A stretch of DNA of 36,964 nt from an uncultured Akkermansia sp. (GCA_947601655.1 CANQGG010000021.1:1-36964), one strand, 5' to 3'; shown: positions 1-8,300, counted from the stretch's first letter. The notes: a model not told the origin generated them from the sequence alone. Made by a program: numbers and translations.

Positions 1-94
1 ATTAATATACCCTGCAACGAACCAACTGGCACCTTTTTTGTGCCTGCGTCTTGTTGCATTTAATTTTGCAATCCACACCCGTGAAGGCTTTTTG
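1..94. other. Flank outside the CRISPR array
   Basis: No gene is visible. There is a small stem-loop at 28-44 (GGCAC, a seven-base T-rich loop, GTGCC) and an AT-rich stretch around 57-70. If crRNAs are read on the + strand, this is the upstream side of the array, where a leader could lie. No degenerate repeat is visible before position 95. Whether this side or the cas2 side is where new spacers enter cannot be told from the sequence. Confidence 0.4.
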
Positions 95-939
95 GTTTTG
101 AAGTTGACTCCACAGAGTCAATATGGTATATTAATCCTCTCAAGCTGCTCAGAGCCTATGCCGTTTTGAAGTTGACTCCACAGAGTCAATATGGTATAAG
201 GTGGACACGGAGTTCCGCGCGGCTATTGTGTTTTGAAGTTGACTCCACAGAGTCAATATGGTATAAAAAGAAAGCGCCCGCCAGTGTTGGCCCACCGTTT
301 TGAAGTTGACTCCACAGAGTCAATATGGTATATCTTTCCCGCACCAATCGCATTTCAACACCACGTTTTGAAGTTGACTCCACAGAGTCAATATGGTATA
401 CTGGAGGCGGCGGATTTGCAGGAGGAGCATAGTTTTGAAGTTGACTCCACAGAGTCAATATGGTATACTGGAGGCGGCGGATTTGCAGGAGGAGCATAGT
501 TTTGAAGTTGACCCCACAGAGTCAATATGGTATATTCTTTTCCGGCAGCGTAAAAATAGTAAAAGCGTTTTGAAGTTGACTCCACAGAGTCAATATGGTA
601 TAGGCGTTGCGCTTTCGGCGGCCTGTGTGTTTTCGTTTTGAAGTTGACTCCACAGAGTCAATATGGTATACACCCATAGCCCTCACCGCAATAGCCATTG
701 GGTTTTGAAGTTGACTCCACAGAGTCAATATGGTATAAGGGCGGAGATTCCCATCTGCCCGGAGAGTTGTTTTGAAGTTGACTCCACAGAGTCAATATGG
801 TATATCGGAGACGTGTAGGAGCTGGAGGGTGTAGCGTTTTGAAGTTGACTCCACAGAGTCAATATGGTATACACAAGTTGCAGGCATTAGAGGGAGCGAA
901 TATGTTTTGAAGTTGACTCCACAGAGTCAATATGGTATA
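95..939 (+). CRISPR. Type II-C CRISPR array, 13 repeats and 12 spacers
   Basis: Thirteen 36-bp repeats start at 95, 163, 230, 297, 365, 432, 499, 567, 635, 702, 769, 836 and 904. Spacers are 31 or 32 bp. The repeat begins GTTTTGAAG and ends ATGGTATA, with an inverted repeat TTGACTC-CACA-GAGTCAA in the middle. All copies are identical except repeat 7 (499-534), which has C for T at repeat position 15 (coordinate 513). Spacers 5 (401-431) and 6 (468-498) are identical, so one repeat-spacer unit has been duplicated. The strand is inferred from the repeat start, which matches crRNAs of type II systems, from the anti-repeat at 5685-5702, and from the promoter inside each repeat. No spacer was seen to match elsewhere in this window by eye. 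Confidence 0.98.
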
Positions 940-941
940 CG
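913..941 (+). promoter_or_regulatory. Promoter inside each CRISPR repeat (shown for repeat 13)
   Basis: Repeat positions 10-15 read TTGACT (a -35 box). Exactly 17 bp follow, then TATA at positions 33-36, completed as a -10 box by the first two spacer bases. The TGG before TATA also fits an extended -10. The same layout is in all 13 repeats. Transcription would begin about nine bases into each spacer, giving a crRNA with about 23 nt of guide. This matches the repeat-embedded promoters known from Neisseria type II-C arrays. In repeat 7 the -35 becomes TTGACC. Confidence 0.75.
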
Positions 942-990
942 GGACCTTCCAAGAAGCTTGTAATGAGCAGATTGGAAGGCTCCCTTGTTT
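941..990 (+). terminator. Hairpin closing the array transcript before cas2
   Basis: GGGACCTTCCAA (941-952) pairs with TTGGAAGGCTCCC (972-984), with one bulged G and a 19-base loop, followed by TTGTTT. Placed directly after the last repeat, it would stop + strand transcripts from the repeat promoters before they run antisense into cas2. The loop is long and the T-run imperfect, so it is a moderate terminator call. Confidence 0.5.
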
Positions 991-1019
991 CACAAATCGC
1001 TGAAAAAAGCGAAAATCAG

Positions 1020-1316
1020 CTACCAAAAAAGGATGAATTCAGGGAAAGGTCGAGGGGAGGCAATAATCCCTTCGCCGAGAAGGACGACCTGTTGCTCCCA
1101 GACAGATCGATCCATAGGAATGAGGCGAATATCTCCCTCGGGCACCTGGAGAGCGACACGGTGCATGTACCGTATAATGCGATCAATCTCGTGATCCTCA
1201 CCTTCAAAAATGTAGAGGCTGTACTGGACACGTTTGCCACCGAGTGCTTCAAACTCCTTGCGCAAGAGAGTTTGATGCTTCGTTTCCGGCACATCATAGG
1301 CAAGCATCACGAGCAT
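1020..1316 (-). CDS. cas2: CRISPR-associated endonuclease Cas2
   Basis: Cas2 forms the Cas1-Cas2 integrase that inserts new spacers. The protein is 98 residues, usual for Cas2. It opens with the ferredoxin-like first strand MLVMLAYDV, whose Asp is the conserved one of the family, and continues with the VQYSLYIFEG strand and the RLIPMD strand typical of Cas2. The start at 1316 is chosen because it is the first Met right before this strand; 1307 is also possible. Neither has a clear ribosome-binding site. The gene overlaps the end of cas1 by 23 bp, so translation is probably coupled. It is the last gene of the cas9-cas1-cas2 operon. No csn2 or cas4 follows, which places the locus in subtype II-C. 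Confidence 0.93.
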   Translation of the reverse strand: MLVMLAYDVPETKHQTLLRKEFEALGGKRVQYSLYIFEGEDHEIDRIIRYMHRVALQVPEGDIRLIPMDRSVWEQQVVLLGEGIIASPRPFPEFILFW

Positions 1317-2196
1317 GGAGGAGGAAAGGTCGGAAATGAGCGGGAAAATCAGTGAGAATGGCGCGAGCAAAGGACTCTACGACAAGGCGAATGATGGTTC
1401 GCAAGCGGAAGCGCCTGTCGTTGTACATCCAAAAGGATTCCATCATCTCGGCGAAGCGCCCGGCCATCAGTTTGGAATCGTGCATTTCGTCCAGGTGGCG
1501 CATCACGGTAAGCTCCACACAGCAGCGGAAGGGTTCGATAAGATCACAGACAAGGCTGGGACGGCTGCGGCGCAGGCGATGAATAATGGCTATACCCGGT
1601 TCAATTCCGTTGGCGATACACTGCCACTCGATAGCGTGGTAGAGGAAGCCGTAGCCGTAATTGAGAGCCACGTTGAGGGGTGCCTGGGCACGGCGGTGTT
1701 CACGCGTGAAGAGATCCTGCGAGGCCTCCTTGAAATACATCGCCCAAAAGAAGCGAGCCCATTTAGCCTCCAGTCGTAGGATACGATTGTACGAATTGGC
1801 AGCAAGTTTGGGCAGCGGAGGAAGCGACGGATTCAGGGAACGAATGAGGCTATGTTGATTCTCCACCTTTGCCGAAATAAGAGCGGAGGCATACGCCGTA
1901 CTGCGGGCGGGTTTGAGATTGCAGATGCGGAAGGTGACCTCCGGGTTCACATAACGCGTGCGCGGCTGCACTGAGGAGGTCTGCCATTTGCCCGTCTTCG
2001 TATCCCATCGAGCCAGTACCAACGGGCATTGCAAGGAAAGAGCTGCCAGCGCAGCCTGACTCCACTTCATCTGCGGGGACAGGCATTGCACAGAACCCAG
2101 CACCTGCAATGCGACCCGATTCTGCCCACAACAGAGCATCCCCTCTGAAATATGCATCTCACCACCCTCTCCGGCTAAGATGAGGTGGTGGATCAT
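1294..2196 (-). CDS. cas1: CRISPR-associated integrase Cas1, type II
   Basis: Cas1 is the catalytic subunit of spacer integration. The protein has 300 residues. The N-terminal beta domain is followed by the helical catalytic domain with the metal-binding Glu in ILRLEAKWARFFW, the His in AIIHRLRRS, and the SLVCDLIEPFR block with its Asp and Glu, so the three expected ligands are present. Its start overlaps the cas9 stop as ATGA (2193-2196), a sign of translational coupling. The 3' end overlaps cas2 by 23 bp. It shares the operon promoter in front of cas9. Confidence 0.96.
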   Translation of the reverse strand: MIHHLILAGEGGEMHISEGMLCCGQNRVALQVLGSVQCLSPQMKWSQAALAALSLQCPLVLARWDTKTGKWQTSSVQPRTRYVNPEVTFRICNLKPARSTAYASALISAKVENQHSLIRSLNPSLPPLPKLAANSYNRILRLEAKWARFFWAMYFKEASQDLFTREHRRAQAPLNVALNYGYGFLYHAIEWQCIANGIEPGIAIIHRLRRSRPSLVCDLIEPFRCCVELTVMRHLDEMHDSKLMAGRFAEMMESFWMYNDRRFRLRTIIRLVVESFARAILTDFPAHFRPFLLHARDACL

Positions 2197-5100
2197 ATGG
2201 GAGACTGAAGATTAAGTTGCTTTGCCTTTTCTTCCGAGGAAGGCAGTCCCAGCAGAGTCGCCAATTTATCCGCTGCCTTGGGATTTTCAGGACTTCGATC
2301 CTTTCTCTCCACGCACTTAATTTCGATGCTAAAATCACTCTTAATCGCAGAAATACTCCCCCAAGACTCAACCTCTGGCGGGAAATCCTCTGCTTTCAGA
2401 CGGGGATTCTTTTCAAAAAGTTTTTGTACCGCTTTCTTATCCTCTCTAAAGTTTAACCTGAACATCATTCCTTTTCGCAGAATCCCAACCTTTACGGCGT
2501 GAGGAGGAAGCAGGCCGCAGATAAGCGAGCGCAAATCCTTCGCTTTCTCCTTCCGAAGAATATCTAAAAGGAACTGTGGGGCACCCTTTGTACCGCGCCA
2601 AGGCAACCCCATACGCTTAAGCCCATTTAACGCAGACTTGGTGGGGATGAGACGGCGAAAATACTCCCACTTCTTTTTCTTCGCATTCCACCCGATCCAA
2701 ATCTCTAGCCTATCATTGGAAGAGTCCAAGCGACGAGCTTGGAATACTCTTCCCTGCTGCACGACAGCACTCCACCCCAATGGGGAGGAGAAAGAACCTT
2801 TGCCATTGTATTTGCGGATGCTTTTTACGGGAACACCATTGGTGAGGCAAAGCGGTTGGGGATCGTGGACTTCATTTTTTGTCGCCGGCTGACAATCCGT
2901 CAACCACTTTTCAATTGCTTTTTCAGAAGGAATCAGATGTAGGGAGAGTTGCTCGTTCTTTGCCTTGGCAAATTCCGTAGCCTTCATGAGCGCCCCATGG
3001 ATATCCGAAGCTTTCATTTTAGACGGATCAACCGCGGTGCGCTGGCTCGTGCTGTTATCAGCCTCAACCCGCCAGAAAGTGCCATCTCCCAAAGACCTGG
3101 ATTTGCTCCTACTTTGCAATTTGAAGACGGGCGACTGTGTCTCCTTCAACTTACTTAGCTCATCAAAATTCGGCAGAGGTAGGCTACTCGGATCCACCAT
3201 GCGGAAAGCGGAATATGTTCGTTCCTCCCCACCTCCACTTTGCGGGTGTTTTTTATCCGTGAAGAAAACTCCACCACAGCTCACATCATTCACCCCCTCG
3301 GCAGGCGGAATACAAGTCATCACGGCAGCATCCTTTCGGTGATGATTGTTATCCGTGCGATCCTTCACAAAATCATCTCCCAGTATCGTCTTACGCGCGG
3401 CTGCGGTATAAACTCCACTGATGTTGCCGATACGCTGACGCATGGCCTCCGGATCATTTTCGATACCCATCCACACGGCGGTCAAACGGCGCAGCTCGCG
3501 GGCAAGCTGGGCAGTTCGGGTCATGTTATTAAATTCCGGAAAGGTCTTGGAAACAGTATTCTCATCCGGAAAGGCGAAAAGGGAACGCTTCATTTTCCCC
3601 CAATGGAATTTTTGGGACTTCTTAAGCATCTCCTCCCAGTTCAACCAATGAGCCGAAGGATGCGCAGCCGCTGCCTCCTTGGGTGTCTTGCTCCCCATCT
3701 CGAGGTTAGTTTCACGCGTTGTCAGCACGAGGTTTTCTGCCATGTAAAGTCCTCCTCTTGCATCCGGGAAAAGATGAGCCAACTCCAAGCCGGAAGCCAT
3801 AGGATCGGTTCCCAACCCCTCTCCGGTAAAGGGGCAGATAGCCGGTGTTGTTTTTGTGCCTCCCTGTTCCGTAAATAAGCGGAGACGCAAGGCATCAGCA
3901 TGCGAGAGGCCACCCCCTTTTTTATCTAAACCAAAGGCTGTAATCAGCTTCTCGCGGCGATCTCGATTCTCTTTCTGCTTTTTCTCAATCTCCGCTTTTT
4001 GATCTTTGTTGCGAGCGGGATCCTTGATGCACTCAATGATGCAATAGTCCGGCACCGTTTTTCCATCCAATTGATCGGCAATTTCCTTGGTGAAAATGCG
4101 CTGCAGCAGACCTTCAGTGGCAAACTTACTCCCATTCTTTGCCCGTGCAACGCGGTTCGGCTTCCGGAGGGTACCAAGGAGCGTCTGCACTTGGGGATAA
4201 AGTCCTAGCCCGCCATTGTCAATCCTCTTCAATTCGTCGTAGTAACCACTCTCTTCCTTCCATGCCTCAATAGCCAAGGGTTCCAAATTCTGTCCATCGT
4301 TCGTGGCCAAGGCATACAGCTCCTGCGCCGCCTCCGGAGAGAGATTGGCGCGCCCCTTGCGCATCGTAGCGGAGGGCGCCACAATATCTTTCAAATGAGT
4401 AATTTGAGCTTTATTCCAATCATCTTTGAGCACAAATCTCATGGGATTCATCGCTGTCTCCATCGCCTTTTTCGCCTCTTTCCATGAGGGCTTACTCCCT
4501 TTCATAACATGATCCACTAGCGCCCGCACTCCTTGCACGGGCAGCAGCTGCCTCTCTGCCGGCAACTTGCCGCTCTGCAAGTTGAAGCGATGATTGGACA
4601 AGAAGTTCACTAAATTCCAACGTCGGATAACTCGATCTCCCCTTAATCCACATTTAGCGCCACCGACCTTCTTAAGTATATCCGAGGTCGCGAAGAGGCA
4701 GTCCTTCACCTTTTTCTCATAGTGCCTTTTTGCCTCATCCGGCGTCTTGCGATTGAAGTGAAAAATGGCCTTCCTCTTGTTGGCACGCTCCTTACACGGT
4801 AGGAAGAGAGCCCGTAGAAACCCCTCGTAATCATCTATCAAATCCTTGTGCCGCTCAAGGATCGTGCGCAAATGAGCCTCCACATGACTGCGCGGAAAAT
4901 TGAAGCCTCTGGCTCGGCGGGTGTTGAGTTTTCCGCTCTTGTAATCCTGGAGCATCTTTTCAATACCTTCCTCCTTCCCCTTTTGCAAGCGTGTTGCTAT
5001 GTCATGTTCCCACTCCTGAACTTCCTCGTCGGACAACTCTTCCTTCCGTCCCTGCAGTTCCGGCAGTATTCCCCGCAGATAATCGGCTGTGGCCTGATCC

Positions 5101-5597
5101 AATAATTGGGAAGCCAGCCACTTTCTCGCATCCGTCAGCTTGTCGCTTTCTCCCCAGGGATATTCCCCCTTCTCCATCGACATGGCGAAGTAGTCAAAAC
5201 CGCGAAGCATCACACATGACCGGATGCAAAGTGACAGCGCCTCTCGCGATGCAAGTTTTCCATGAATTGCGCGCCAACGCAGAATAAAGGGATCACTGCG
5301 CGAAGCCACATCATCCGACACCCAAGGCAACCCGTGAGCCATGAAGAGCTTCCTCAGACGACTCATTCGCGTGCGACGATTTTTCCGAGCATGCCGCGAT
5401 GCCCGGTATTGACGCCGTTGCGCCAAAGCTTTCGCTTCTGGTAGATCCACAATGAGCGTACGGCTGTACAACCACTTCCTCCCTTTTCTAATCGTTATTC
5501 CTATTCCCTCGATACCGATATCCAACCCCAACACAACGGTGTCCGGTGCAAAGAAAGGATGATCTGACCAGCGCGAAAATACTTGCTCCAAGCCCAT
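2193..5597 (-). CDS. cas9: CRISPR-associated endonuclease Cas9, type II-C
   Basis: RNA-guided DNA nuclease of 1134 residues, fairly long for subtype II-C. Domains in order: RuvC-I with D26 in VLGLDIGIEGIG; an Arg-rich bridge helix at about 61-84; a recognition lobe to about 500; RuvC-II with E522 in IIECIKDP; HNH at about 585-645; RuvC-III with H752, H753 and D756 in NNHHRKDAAV; and a C-terminal PAM-interacting region rich in basic residues. The HNH block has H608, N622 and N631 at the same spacings as H840, N854 and N863 of S. pyogenes Cas9, but the Asp before the catalytic His is Ala607 (codon GCT, 3777-3779). Target-strand cutting may therefore be weakened; this may also be normal in its own lineage. 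The start has no Shine-Dalgarno and lies 9 nt after a -10 box. Confidence 0.97.
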   Translation of the reverse strand: MGLEQVFSRWSDHPFFAPDTVVLGLDIGIEGIGITIRKGRKWLYSRTLIVDLPEAKALAQRRQYRASRHARKNRRTRMSRLRKLFMAHGLPWVSDDVASRSDPFILRWRAIHGKLASREALSLCIRSCVMLRGFDYFAMSMEKGEYPWGESDKLTDARKWLASQLLDQATADYLRGILPELQGRKEELSDEEVQEWEHDIATRLQKGKEEGIEKMLQDYKSGKLNTRRARGFNFPRSHVEAHLRTILERHKDLIDDYEGFLRALFLPCKERANKRKAIFHFNRKTPDEAKRHYEKKVKDCLFATSDILKKVGGAKCGLRGDRVIRRWNLVNFLSNHRFNLQSGKLPAERQLLPVQGVRALVDHVMKGSKPSWKEAKKAMETAMNPMRFVLKDDWNKAQITHLKDIVAPSATMRKGRANLSPEAAQELYALATNDGQNLEPLAIEAWKEESGYYDELKRIDNGGLGLYPQVQTLLGTLRKPNRVARAKNGSKFATEGLLQRIFTKEIADQLDGKTVPDYCIIECIKDPARNKDQKAEIEKKQKENRDRREKLITAFGLDKKGGGLSHADALRLRLFTEQGGTKTTPAICPFTGEGLGTDPMASGLELAHLFPDARGGLYMAENLVLTTRETNLEMGSKTPKEAAAAHPSAHWLNWEEMLKKSQKFHWGKMKRSLFAFPDENTVSKTFPEFNNMTRTAQLARELRRLTAVWMGIENDPEAMRQRIGNISGVYTAAARKTILGDDFVKDRTDNNHHRKDAAVMTCIPPAEGVNDVSCGGVFFTDKKHPQSGGGEERTYSAFRMVDPSSLPLPNFDELSKLKETQSPVFKLQSRSKSRSLGDGTFWRVEADNSTSQRTAVDPSKMKASDIHGALMKATEFAKAKNEQLSLHLIPSEKAIEKWLTDCQPATKNEVHDPQPLCLTNGVPVKSIRKYNGKGSFSSPLGWSAVVQQGRVFQARRLDSSNDRLEIWIGWNAKKKKWEYFRRLIPTKSALNGLKRMGLPWRGTKGAPQFLLDILRKEKAKDLRSLICGLLPPHAVKVGILRKGMMFRLNFREDKKAVQKLFEKNPRLKAEDFPPEVESWGSISAIKSDFSIEIKCVERKDRSPENPKAADKLATLLGLPSSEEKAKQLNLQSPI

Positions 5598-5606
5598 AGT
5601 AATGGG

Positions 5607-5635
5607 GTTATACCAGACTCCAACTCGTCACACAA
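5607..5635 (-). promoter_or_regulatory. Promoter of the cas9-cas1-cas2 operon
   Basis: On the minus strand TTGTGT (5635-5630), 17 bp, then TATAAC (5612-5607) preceded by TGG, an extended -10. Only 9 nt separate the -10 from the cas9 ATG. Transcription starting about seven bases after the -10 would give a leader of two or three bases, that is, an essentially leaderless message. Confidence 0.6.
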
Positions 5636-5657
5636 GCTAAAAAGGTGAACTTTTCTC

Positions 5658-5686
5658 TTGCTACCCGGTTTCTTTTCTGATAAAGT
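5658..5686 (+). promoter_or_regulatory. Possible tracrRNA promoter
   Basis: TTGCTA (5658-5663), 17 bp, TAAAGT (5681-5686), with TGA before the -10 as in an extended -10. A start about seven bases later (near 5693) would begin inside the anti-repeat and leave only the ten bases ACTTCAAAAC to pair with the repeat. A promoter further upstream would give a longer anti-repeat. Confidence 0.4.
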
Positions 5687-5797
5687 GAGGTCACTTCAAA
5701 ACCAGCGCTTCGGAATCAACCGTAGGAGAGCGGTGCCGTATTTATAGCGTGACTCCACACATGCCCCAGTTCTTCGCGGAATTGGGGCTAACTTTTC
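5685..5797 (+). ncRNA. tracrRNA
   Basis: The trans-activating RNA that pairs with the crRNA repeat and binds Cas9. The anti-repeat GTGAGGTCACTTCAAAAC (5685-5702) pairs with repeat positions 1-19: ten straight pairs, a bulged U11, four pairs including a U-G at position 15, one mismatch, then three pairs. It is followed by a nexus-like stretch with an ACCG/CGGT stem (about 5719-5734) and a terminal hairpin CCCCAGTTC/GAATTGGGG (5764-5772 with 5779-5787) ending in TTTT (5793-5796). The gene is divergent from cas9. It also contains TGACTCCACA (5750-5759), identical to repeat positions 11-20 and able to pair imperfectly with its own anti-repeat. The 5' end is uncertain. Confidence 0.8.
5764..5796 (+). 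terminator. Terminator hairpin of the tracrRNA
   Basis: A nine-pair stem with one G-T pair (5764-5772 with 5779-5787), a six-base loop, then CTAAC and four T. It ends the tracrRNA and is probably also its last structural stem-loop. Confidence 0.65.
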
Positions 5798-5957
5798 AAT
5801 CAAACAACTCTCAATTTACGAGAACAGTCCAAATTTCATTACGTGCGTTTTTTGCCTGCTTTTCGAAATCACCCCATGCTGCTATTCCACACGCCTCGGG
5901 TAAACCCTGAGACTATCTGGCAAATCACAAGACCAAAAGCAGGCTCCCATGCAGAAC

Positions 5958-6758
5958 TCACTTACAGATGGAGTCGAAGAAGAAGCGGAGGAGTTCAAGC
6001 TGGTCTTCTTTGGTGACGAGATAACCATCCTTGGGGTCAAGCCACTGGAAGGAATGGATGGAGGAGCGGCAGGAGCCCTTGGGCTGGTCAGGAGAAGGAT
6101 CTGGAAGTCGCTTGACGAGAGAGGGGGCAAGAACCTGAACGATCTCGGTGGTAGTGAGGGGCGGCATGGCCGGGATGATAGTCGAAATACCCAGAGGAAT
6201 GCAGCGTTCCACATCACCTAGAATGCGGCGGGAAAAATAAAGCTGGTGGAGTTCCCCAGGGGCAAAGGGAAGAGCCTTTTTGCCCTTTGGAGGCTGCACG
6301 AGGGAGTCCATCAGGTCGGAAAAGCCGAGACTTTCGTGCGATACAATTTCCGGAAGCAAAACATTCAAAACACGACCATACTGTCGATTGACCTCACGGT
6401 GCAAAGTAATGCGCCGTTGCACATAGGGATCGTCGCTACTCTCTAAGGGCGGAGTATTTTCGTCCGCGTCATCCGGGAGCATATCGCAGGTAGTCACAAA
6501 GATGGTAAACTCCGGCTTAATGTCCGCGAGGTGACGAAGCAACCGATCAGTCTGCTGCTCGTCGCTCTCCGCTTCACGGCGCATGCGAGCTGGTCCGTCA
6601 GCCACAACGGGGTCGAGGCACACAAGAGTGCGAAAGCTATGCCCAAAGGTGCGGTGAAAGTCCTCCTTGTCGATAAGGTAATCAAAGTGGCGCCGCTGGG
6701 TCCAATACTTACCCAGTAAGGTGCTGGCACCCAGAAAGGCTGTAGCTGGAGAAGCCAT
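5958..6758 (-). CDS. Hypothetical protein, possibly GTPase-like
   Basis: Not recognised. The 266-residue protein starts MASPATAFLGASTLLGKYW; the frame stays open upstream to a TTG at 6812, but the ATG at 6758 is the first ordinary start. There is no signal peptide or membrane helix. The N-terminus has a Gly-rich GASTLLGKYW segment that resembles but does not fit a P-loop (five residues instead of four between Gly and Gly-Lys). The stretch FTIFVTTCDMLPDD recalls the strand carrying the base-recognition Asp in GTPases. This could be a degenerate or divergent GTPase, but that is only a guess. It is divergently transcribed from ahcY across a short shared promoter region. A weak hairpin without a T-run lies downstream at 5894-5911. 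Confidence 0.6.
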   Translation of the reverse strand: MASPATAFLGASTLLGKYWTQRRHFDYLIDKEDFHRTFGHSFRTLVCLDPVVADGPARMRREAESDEQQTDRLLRHLADIKPEFTIFVTTCDMLPDDADENTPPLESSDDPYVQRRITLHREVNRQYGRVLNVLLPEIVSHESLGFSDLMDSLVQPPKGKKALPFAPGELHQLYFSRRILGDVERCIPLGISTIIPAMPPLTTTEIVQVLAPSLVKRLPDPSPDQPKGSCRSSIHSFQWLDPKDGYLVTKEDQLELLRFFFDSICK

Positions 6759-6832
6759 GGGAATACTTGCTTGTCCGTACTCTAGCACAACGACCCCATC
6801 GGAGCAAACCAAAAATGCAAAACCTGTGCGTC

Positions 6833-6861
6833 TTGACTCACAGGGGGAAACACGATAAACT
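6833..6861 (+). promoter_or_regulatory. ahcY promoter
   Basis: TTGACT (6833-6838), 17 bp, TAAACT (6856-6861). The ahcY ATG begins 11 nt after the -10, so the message would have a leader of only about four bases and no room for a Shine-Dalgarno. Confidence 0.6.
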
Positions 6862-6872
6862 TACCCGCGATA

Positions 6873-8285
6873 ATGAACTCAACAAATTCTTACTGTGTGG
6901 CAGATATGGCGCTCAAGAATTGGGGACGCAAGGAAATTACCATTTCCGAGCATGAAATGCCGGGTCTGATGGCCTGCCGGGAAAAGTACGGCAAAGAACA
7001 GCCGCTTGCAGGGGTGCGCATCACCGGCTCCCTGCACATGACCATCCAGACCGCTGTGCTCATCGAGACCCTCACAGCCCTCGGTGCGAAGGTGCGCTGG
7101 GCCAGCTGCAACATCTTCTCCACACAAGATCACGCTGCAGCAGCCGTGGCAGCGGCGGGGGTACCGGTGTTTGCATGGAAGGGTGAGACGGCGGAGGAAT
7201 ACTGGGAATGCACGTGGAAAGCCCTCTGCCACGAGGGTGGGAAAGGACCTCAACTCATCGTGGATGACGGCGGCGACGCTACTTTGCTGTTGCACCGCGG
7301 GTACGAGATGGAAGCCGGCGACAGCTGGGTAAACGCAGCGTCCGAGAGCGAAGAGGTAGGGGTCATCAAAGCCTTACTGCGGCGCATTGGCAAAGAGCAA
7401 CCGGGCATTTTCCACCGATGGCTTCCGGAAATTGTCGGCGTGTCGGAGGAAACGACCACCGGCGTCCATCGTCTCTACCGCATGGAAAAAGAGGGGCGCC
7501 TTCTCTTCCCGGCTATCAACGTGAATGACTCTGTTACGAAGAGCAAATTCGACAACCTGTACGGCTGCCGTGAAAGCCTGACGGATGGCATCAAACGCGC
7601 GACAGATGTGATGGTAGCGGGCAAGGTGGCGGTCATCTGCGGCTACGGCGATGTGGGCAAGGGATGTGCTCAGGCTCTGCGAGGACTCGGTGCGCAAGTT
7701 GTTGTCACGGAGATTGATCCCATCTGTGCGCTTCAGGCGGCAATGGAAGGCTATCGCGTGCTCACCGTGGAAGATACTCTCGGAATGGGCGACATTTATG
7801 TGACCACGACGGGCAACTGCGACATCATCACTCTGGAACACATGGAAAAGATGAAGGATCAGGCCATCGTGTGCAATATCGGACACTTTGACGACGAAAT
7901 CCAGGTGGCGCGGCTTGTCAGCGCCCCCGGAATGAAGCATACAAACATCAAACCTCAGGTTGACTGCTACACTTTCCCAGATGGTCACTCCATCTATCTG
8001 CTGGCAGAGGGACGTCTCGTAAACCTCGGCTGCGCCACAGGTCATGCCTCCTTTGTGATGAGCAATAGTTTTACCAACCAGGTACTCGCGCAAATCGACC
8101 TCTGGCGGCAGAGAGAGACGGCAAAGCCCGGCGTCCGTGTGCTGTCCAAGCAACTGGATGAAGAAGTGGCTCGCCTTCACCTCAAAAAACTTGGCGTGCA
8201 TCTCACCCGACTCACTGCCAAACAAGCGGATTATCTGGGCGTTCCCGTGGATGGTCCTTACAAGGCCGAGACGTACCGCTACTGA
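6873..8285 (+). CDS. ahcY: Adenosylhomocysteinase (S-adenosylhomocysteine hydrolase)
   Basis: Cytosolic NAD-dependent enzyme that splits S-adenosylhomocysteine into homocysteine and adenosine, clearing the inhibitor of methyltransferases. It has 470 residues, the long bacterial form. Visible blocks: the substrate-binding [14 protein letters not shown] near residue 51, [12 protein letters not shown] near 128, the [16 protein letters not shown] catalytic/NAD segment near 211, the NAD-binding CGYGDVGKG near 256, and the C-terminal YKAETYRY that reaches into the partner subunit. The start at 6873 is supported by the family N-terminus ([14 protein letters not shown]) and by the promoter just before it. 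folC follows 15 bp downstream. Confidence 0.97.
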   Translation: MNSTNSYCVADMALKNWGRKEITISEHEMPGLMACREKYGKEQPLAGVRITGSLHMTIQTAVLIETLTALGAKVRWASCNIFSTQDHAAAAVAAAGVPVFAWKGETAEEYWECTWKALCHEGGKGPQLIVDDGGDATLLLHRGYEMEAGDSWVNAASESEEVGVIKALLRRIGKEQPGIFHRWLPEIVGVSEETTTGVHRLYRMEKEGRLLFPAINVNDSVTKSKFDNLYGCRESLTDGIKRATDVMVAGKVAVICGYGDVGKGCAQALRGLGAQVVVTEIDPICALQAAMEGYRVLTVEDTLGMGDIYVTTTGNCDIITLEHMEKMKDQAIVCNIGHFDDEIQVARLVSAPGMKHTNIKPQVDCYTFPDGHSIYLLAEGRLVNLGCATGHASFVMSNSFTNQVLAQIDLWRQRETAKPGVRVLSKQLDEEVARLHLKKLGVHLTRLTAKQADYLGVPVDGPYKAETYRY

Positions 8286-8300
8286 GAAATTGCCACGTTA

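Noticed and set aside
186..728. Open frames on both strands across the CRISPR array
   Set aside because: They are translations of the 36-bp repeat unit and repeat the same peptide; no coding potential.
963..1779. Plus-strand frames opposite cas2 and cas1
   Set aside because: Antisense shadows of clear Cas2 and Cas1 coding sequence, without a promoter or known motifs.
6813..6872. A possible SAH riboswitch before ahcY
   Set aside because: The promoter leaves only about four bases of leader, so there is no room for a riboswitch.
7374..8225. A 283-codon frame antisense to ahcY
   Set aside because: A shadow of a highly conserved gene; no recognisable protein features.
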